From CAYSHJ01 sp964589725 (GTDB lineage Bacteria > Planctomycetota > Planctomycetia > Planctomycetales > Planctomycetaceae): a stretch of DNA of 5,416 nt. Shown one piece after another: positions 1-2,876 of the stretch; position 1 is the stretch's first letter; every line of letters begins with the position of its first letter. Under the pieces are notes generated by a model that had not been told where the DNA came from, made no database searches, and worked only from the letters and a program-made list of their open reading frames with translations. The stretch is from positions 1-5,416 of the forward strand of contig CAZPUJ010000430.1 in assembly GCA_964589725.1 (NCBI GenBank), given 5' to 3'. The translations under genes were made by a program, and so were the position numbers.

Positions 1-87
1 TTGCACGCGCTGCCCATCAAACAGCCCAGCCACCACGCGGCCGCTTTCAGCTCCCAGATCAACACCCAAGTAACAACGGTCAGCCAT
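1..87 (-). CDS. rhaB: Rhamnulokinase-like FGGY carbohydrate kinase, N-terminal fragment (partial)
   Basis: Twenty-nine codons are visible, starting with ATG at 87-85 and running off the left edge without a stop. The peptide begins MADRCYLGVDLGAESGRVV, which matches the phosphate-1 loop of the FGGY sugar kinase / actin-like ATPase fold (DLGxxSGR). The GAESGR variant is typical of rhamnulokinases, which phosphorylate L-rhamnulose to L-rhamnulose 1-phosphate in cytoplasmic rhamnose catabolism. The start lies inside the end of hflX: the bases ATGGCTGA serve as both start and stop, giving an 8-nt overlap and suggesting translational coupling. No strong Shine-Dalgarno is visible, only a GGGA about 12 nt upstream inside hflX. 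The family call rests on 29 residues, so xylulokinase or glycerol kinase relatives are not excluded, though rhamnulokinase fits best. Confidence 0.75.
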   Translation of the reverse strand, partial: MADRCYLGVDLGAESGRVVAGLFDGQRVQ

Positions 88-1387
88 GATGAAGTGTCCC
101 GTCGAGCATTGTTACCGTCGTGTCGTCGCCGCTGATCGCGCCCAGATACCGCCGGTCGATGCGGCATTTTAGACGCACTCGCGAGTCGTCGTATTCCTTC
201 TCTGTGACCTCGGCGTGCTGCGAGAGGTAGGCGAACAGTTTGCCGTTGCCGACGTTGGTTTCAATCTCGGCGAGCACCAAGCCCGCACCGATGCGTTGGA
301 CCACGGCTTCTTCGAGGCGGTCGATGCCGATGCGTTCGAGGGCCGAGATCGTCAGGCTGTTTTCGTGCTTGGCTCGCAGGACGTCTACAAGCGAGCGGTC
401 CGCGACGCGGTCGGTCTTGTTGAGCACCAGCAGCATATTCGTCCGCTCGACGCCGATCTCTTCGAGCACTTCATGGACCGTGTCGATCTGTCGTTCGGCC
501 TCCGCGTGGCTGGCGTCGACAACGTGCAACAGCAAGTCGGCGTGCCGAGCTTCTTCCAGGGTGGATTTGAACGACGCGATCAAATGGTGCGGCAGGTGGC
601 GAACGAACCCGACGGTGTCGCTAAGCAACACTTCGCCCCAATGCGGCAACCGCCAACGTTTGGTGCGCGTGTCGAGCGTCGCGAAGAGTTGATCGGCGAC
701 GTACACGTCCGCGCGGGTCAGCGCTCGCATCAACGTGCTCTTGCCGGCGTTCGTGTAACCGACCAGCGAGACCGTCGGAACGTCGTGCCTTGTTTTGACG
801 ATGCGCTCGCGGCGCTTCTCGACGTCCTTCAGTTTGAGTTTCAATTCGTCGACGCGCTGGTCGATCAAGCGGCGATCGGTTTCGATTTGTTTCTCGCCCG
901 GACCACGTCCTGCGCCCACGCCGCCTTCGATGCGTTCCAAGTGCGTCCACATGCGCTTTAACCGCGTGCGGAAATACAGCAACTGAGCCAGCTCAACCTG
1001 CAAGCGCGATTCATACGTCTGCGCCCGACGGGAAAAGATATCCAGAATCACTTCGCTACGGTCGACGATGACTCGTTCGAGTTCCTGTTCAAGATTGCGT
1101 CCCTGCGACGGCGACAGGTTGTTGTCGAAGATCACGACCTCGGCACCCGTGGCGTCGATCAGTTGCTTCAACTCCGCGACCTTCCCTTTGCCGAGCAGTG
1201 TGGCGGCCGTCGGATCGTTGGTCTTCTGAACCAACTCGCCGACGATCTCAGCTCCGGCGGATGCGACCAGTCCCTTCAGTTCATCCAGCGACGAGTCCTT
1301 GTCAACGTGGCTGCCCTTTTCGAGCACCGCGACCAGGATCGCCTTCTGTTCCCGAACCTTGAGTTGTTCTCGTTTGGGGTTCGCCAA
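80..1387 (-). CDS. hflX: GTPase HflX (ribosome-splitting GTP-binding protein)
   Basis: HflX is a cytoplasmic translational GTPase that binds the 50S subunit and splits stalled or hibernating 70S ribosomes, particularly under heat or antibiotic stress. The 435-residue product has the family's usual length and order. The N-terminal HflX domain carries FDNNLSPSQGRNLE (about 87-100) and the VDRSEVILDIFSRRA stretch. A charged coiled-coil linker (about 140-200) contains the glycine-rich GGVGAGRGPGEKQIE motif. The G domain follows, with G1 GYTNAGKST (210-218), G3 DTVG (257-260), G4 NKTD (323-326) and G5 SAL (348-350), then a short C-terminal domain. All nucleotide-binding motifs are intact, so it should be functional. 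The start is TTG at 1387-1385, chosen because a perfect GGAGG (1397-1393) lies 5 nt upstream and no better in-frame ATG is nearby. The stop overlaps the next gene's start. The preceding sulfatase remnant ends 143 nt upstream, so hflX probably heads the hflX-kinase pair or continues from a lost upstream gene. Confidence 0.96.
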   Translation of the reverse strand: MANPKREQLKVREQKAILVAVLEKGSHVDKDSSLDELKGLVASAGAEIVGELVQKTNDPTAATLLGKGKVAELKQLIDATGAEVVIFDNNLSPSQGRNLEQELERVIVDRSEVILDIFSRRAQTYESRLQVELAQLLYFRTRLKRMWTHLERIEGGVGAGRGPGEKQIETDRRLIDQRVDELKLKLKDVEKRRERIVKTRHDVPTVSLVGYTNAGKSTLMRALTRADVYVADQLFATLDTRTKRWRLPHWGEVLLSDTVGFVRHLPHHLIASFKSTLEEARHADLLLHVVDASHAEAERQIDTVHEVLEEIGVERTNMLLVLNKTDRVADRSLVDVLRAKHENSLTISALERIGIDRLEEAVVQRIGAGLVLAEIETNVGNGKLFAYLSQHAEVTEKEYDDSRVRLKCRIDRRYLGAISGDDTTVTMLDGTLHHG

Positions 1388-1392
1388 CGCAA

Positions 1393-1397
1393 CCTCC
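1393..1397 (-). promoter_or_regulatory. Shine-Dalgarno of hflX (GGAGG)
   Basis: GGAGG reads on the minus strand 5 nt before the TTG codon at 1387-1385. This decides the hflX start in favour of TTG rather than an internal codon. Confidence 0.75.
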
Positions 1398-1424
1398 GCG
1401 CGTCACCGACTTGCAGGACGCGGA

Positions 1425-1568
1425 TCATTCCCAGGAAACGCCGACGGGAGTGTAGGCCGCGCGCCGCGCGAGTTGTAGCGTCGGCAGGTCGACATGCACG
1501 AACGCGGCCAGAACTGGCGCGGCGACATGTTCATCGCGAAAGTGGATCTCGGTGTTGCCGCGGCAATG
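1425..1568 (-). other. Open frame of 47 codons between sulfatase remnant and hflX, possible relic of a gene C-terminus
   Basis: After the sulfatase frame breaks, a different minus-strand frame (shifted by +1 relative to it) is open from just after a TGA at 1571-1569 to a TGA at 1427-1425. It has no plausible start. The peptide contains HFRDEHVAAPVLAAFVHV and ends TPVGVSWE, with mostly G or C in third codon positions, as in a real coding sequence of this genome. HFRD resembles the sulfatase segment normally found shortly after TLP, but nothing after it resembles the expected sulfatase GK signature. It may be the C-terminus of another gene joined by deletion, frameshifted sulfatase residue, or chance. 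Its stop lies 37 nt before the hflX start. I do not recognise a family. Confidence 0.3.
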
Positions 1569-1902
1569 TCACGTGATCGGGCACGGTCTTTCGAAACTGC
1601 AACGAGTTGTCGTACACGCCCGTCGTGTCCGGACGCAGGCCCGTGAGAAAGCAAGTTCGCGACGGATTACAGAGCGGGAATTGACAGTACGCGCGGTCGA
1701 ACCGAACCGCTCGCGCGGCCAGCCGGTCCAGGTTCGGCGACTTCACCAGCGGATCGCCATAGCAACCGAGCCGCGCACAAAGATCGTCCGACACGACGAA
1801 CAGCACGTTGAGCTTCTCGGTGGCGAACGACGGGAGCGGGTCTTGAATCGTCGCGAGAAACGCGACTCCCACCAGAATCCGCAACCACATTGTTGGACGC
1901 AT
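1531..1902 (-). pseudogene. Truncated N-terminal fragment of an exported sulfatase (iduronate-2-sulfatase-like)
   Basis: The 123-codon frame starts MRPTMWLRILVGVAFLA, a signal peptide ending near ATEK (27-30). The start of a type I sulfatase follows: LNVLFVVSDDL (31-41) with the metal-binding Asp pair 39-40, YGDPLVKSPNLDRLA, then CNPSR (78-82), the C-x-P-S-R signature whose cysteine is converted to formylglycine, and FLTGLRPDTTGVYDN (85-99). Such enzymes hydrolyse sulfate esters of polysaccharides and are very numerous in planctomycetes. Family members are roughly 450-500 residues; here homology stops after VPDHVTLP (about 107-114) and the frame ends at 1531. The second sulfatase signature (around GKxxH) and the C-terminal metal ligands are missing, so it cannot be an active sulfatase. 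The start has a good Shine-Dalgarno, AAGGGG at 1915-1910, 7 nt upstream, so the decay may be recent. A sequencing frameshift alone would not restore the missing part, since only about 140 nt separate it from hflX. Confidence 0.85.
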
Positions 1903-1965
1903 ACGACAGCCCCTTGCAGCAGACGCGTGGGCAAAGAAAAAACCACAGAGATCGCGGCATTTAAA

Positions 1966-2060
1966 GCCTCTAACAAAACTAACCCGAAGCGTGAGCGAGG
2001 GACGGATTCACGCTCAATTCCTCAACGCTCTCACTGATGCTTCGGGTTATTGTTAGAGGC
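1966..2060. repeat. 95-bp imperfect inverted repeat with AACCCGAAGC core
   Basis: The outer arms GCCTCTAACAA (1966-1976) and TTGTTAGAGGC (2050-2060) are perfect 11-bp complements. After a small asymmetric internal loop, AACCCGAAGC (1981-1990) pairs with GCTTCGGGTT (2039-2048). GTGA (1991-1994) can then pair with TCAC (2031-2034). The inner 36 bases form a weaker loop containing GAGCGAGGGA and TCCTCAACGCTC, also partly complementary. The element starts 2 nt after the stop codon of the HMA lipoprotein gene, so on the minus strand it could end or stabilise that transcript. There is no T-tract, so it is not a classical intrinsic terminator. From memory, AACCCGAAGC(G)TGAGCGAGGGA-type sequences are dispersed repeats in planctomycete genomes. 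Confidence 0.85.
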
Positions 2061-2062
2061 TC

Positions 2063-2446
2063 TTAGTTCATCGCTTCGATGATCTTGAACTTCTGCAAGT
2101 GTTCGTTGCCCTGAGCCAGTTCGCTCAGCCTGGCCTTCAAGTCCAACTCCTTGTTGGCGAGCTTGAAGGTACAGACTTTGGATTTAAGGTCCGTCCGGAT
2201 GTCCGAGATGCCGTCCAGGGTGGCGAGTTCGCTGCGCACGGCAGCGGCACTGCCGGCTCAGGTCATCCCCGGCAATTCCAGTTTGACGAGTTGCACGTCG
2301 GGATCGTCGGCGACCAAATTGGCCGACAGATTGTCACCGTCCGATGGAGTGGCCACGGCGGCAGGGACCGATGCGGGCGGGCGAGATTCACCACAGCCAA
2401 CGAGGGTGAGCGCTAACAGCGTGGTGCTCAAGACAGTCGTCTTCAT
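2063..2446 (-). CDS. HMA-domain lipoprotein with in-frame TGA, candidate selenoprotein
   Basis: The frame starts at ATG 2446-2444 with GAAAGG (2458-2453) 6 nt upstream. It begins MKTTVLSTTLLALTLVGCGES, a lipoprotein signal with lipobox LVGC and Cys18 as the lipidation site. A Pro/Ala-rich spacer follows, then VKLELPGMT, a TGA codon (2260-2258, position 63), and a further 64 in-frame codons from AGSAAAVRSELATLDGIS to FKIIEAMN before TAA (2065-2063). Read through, the 127-residue product has a full HMA fold order: beta LELPGM, helix AAAVRSELATL, two strands around DIRTDLKSKVCTFKL, helix LKARLSELAQ, strand KFKII. HMA domains bind soft metals such as Cu, Zn or Hg through GMTCxxC. Here the first Cys is TGA and the second is Ser (UxxS); Cys92 is a further possible ligand. 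The exact placement of TGA at the metal-binding Cys, the intact frame behind it and the adjacent hairpin favour selenocysteine over a nonsense mutation. A simple TGC-to-TGA pseudogene remains the alternative. An automatic caller would record only the first 62 residues. Confidence 0.7.
2230..2257 (-). promoter_or_regulatory. Candidate bacterial SECIS element downstream of the in-frame TGA
   Basis: On the minus strand, 11 nt after TGA (2257-2247), CGCTGC (2246-2241) pairs perfectly with GCAGCG (2235-2230) around the 5-nt loop CGTGC (2240-2236). Bacterial SECIS elements lie just 3' of the UGA within the coding region, with a short stem and an apical loop having G at the first or second position. 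The loop here has G second, followed by T, and the spacing resembles that of E. coli fdhF as I recall it. A competing 6-bp hairpin, CGGCAG (2255-2250) with CTGCCG (2244-2239), overlaps it and starts only 2 nt after TGA. GC-rich coding DNA forms such stems easily, so the hairpin alone is weak evidence. Confidence 0.5.
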
Positions 2447-2452
2447 GCAAGA

Positions 2453-2458
2453 CCTTTC
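2453..2458 (-). promoter_or_regulatory. Shine-Dalgarno of the HMA lipoprotein (GAAAGG)
   Basis: GAAAGG reads on the minus strand 6 nt before the ATG at 2446-2444. It supports this start, which also gives a complete lipoprotein signal peptide. Confidence 0.6.
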
Positions 2459-2498
2459 AAAAGTTCAAGACGGACAGTTTGGCCAGCCCTTAGCCGAG

Positions 2499-2619
2499 AT
2501 TATTCATGGCTCCTGGCGAATTGACGGTAGTGTGTCGTAGCCAATCTTGCCAGAGATTGGGTGCATGTCGTAACGCGATCCCAAGCTCTGGCGAGCTTGG
2601 CTACGAAGCCATGAATAAT
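2499..2619. repeat. 121-bp composite element bounded by 13-bp inverted repeats
   Basis: ATTATTCATGGCT (2499-2511) and AGCCATGAATAAT (2607-2619) are perfect 13-bp inverted repeats enclosing the REP-like pair at 2537-2604. The right arm abuts the inner pair with only 2 nt between them. The left arm is separated from it by 25 nt holding CTGGCGAATT (2513-2522), a 10-bp match to the core of the REP-like units at 2789-2856 and so perhaps a degenerate third unit. No open frame for a transposase lies inside. It could be a nonautonomous MITE-like element or a nested cruciform-forming repeat. Confidence 0.7.
2537..2604. repeat. REP/BIME-like inverted pair, CCAAGCTC-type stems
   Basis: Two units face each other. 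Unit 1 (2537-2560, plus) is GTAG followed by CCAATCTT-GCCA-GAGATTGG, an 8-bp hairpin with one G-T wobble and a GCCA loop. Unit 2 (2581-2604, minus) is GTAG followed by CCAAGCTC-GCCA-GAGCTTGG, a perfect 8-bp hairpin with the same loop. A 20-nt spacer separates them. A 5' GTAG tetranucleotide at the foot of a hairpin is the hallmark of REP sequences mobilised by REP-associated tyrosine transposases (TnpA-REP/RAYT). The pair lies in the intergenic space upstream of the HMA lipoprotein. Confidence 0.8.
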
Positions 2620-2788
2620 GTGGGTTAGGAACCGACCTTCGCGAGCAGACCGGCTCGCGATCGAGTGCGGATCATAAAGGGGATCGAGTAAACGACGCGA
2701 GGACAAATCGTCCGCAGCGCACACGAAGCGAAACCGTTCTGACTTGCTTGTATTGCGCACGCTCCTCACGAATCGGTGACACCCTGTC
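2605..2788. other. Intergenic stretch between the two REP-like pairs; one perfect hairpin, no gene
   Basis: Beyond the right arm of the 13-bp repeat, the only structure seen is TCGCGAGC (2639-2646) pairing with GCTCGCGA (2653-2660) around a 6-nt loop, AGACCG. No Shine-Dalgarno plus start, RNA gene or clear promoter was recognised. A minus-strand frame running through 2769-2500 crosses the REP-like units and looks like translated repeat. Confidence 0.45.
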
Positions 2789-2856
2789 GTAGCTGAATTC
2801 GCCAGAATTCAGTCACAACGTGCATCGACACTCTGAATTCTGGCGAATTCAGCTAC
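2789..2856. repeat. REP/BIME-like inverted pair, CTGAATTC-type stems
   Basis: Unit 1 (2789-2812, plus) is GTAG followed by CTGAATTC-GCCA-GAATTCAG. Unit 2 (2833-2856, minus) is an exact inverted copy. Each forms a perfect 8-bp hairpin with a GCCA loop, and the two can also pair with one another over all 24 bases. The spacer is 20 nt, the same length as in the pair at 2537-2604. The stop codon of the Calx-beta/RTX gene lies 20 nt away, so on the minus strand this pair immediately follows that gene and may protect or end its message. Confidence 0.85.
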
Positions 2857-2876
2857 GATTTGGTGCGCAAACCGAG

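Noticed and set aside
215..961. Plus-strand 248-codon frame opposite hflX
   Set aside because: The minus strand encodes a complete HflX with all G motifs; the plus-strand product has no recognisable family and merely complements it.
2258..2446. Reading the HMA lipoprotein as a finished 62-residue protein
   Set aside because: It would stop in the middle of the GMTCxxC motif; the frame downstream of TGA completes the HMA domain, so the longer read-through product is preferred.
2500..2769. Minus-strand open frame of 89 codons in the intergenic region
   Set aside because: It runs through the REP-like hairpins and the 13-bp repeats, has no Shine-Dalgarno and no recognisable domain; stretches such as FVAKLARAWDR are translated repeat sequence.
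2813..2832. The 20-nt spacer of a hairpin pair as a CRISPR spacer
   Set aside because: The flanking units are inverted, not direct, repeats; there are only two units per locus and no cas genes.
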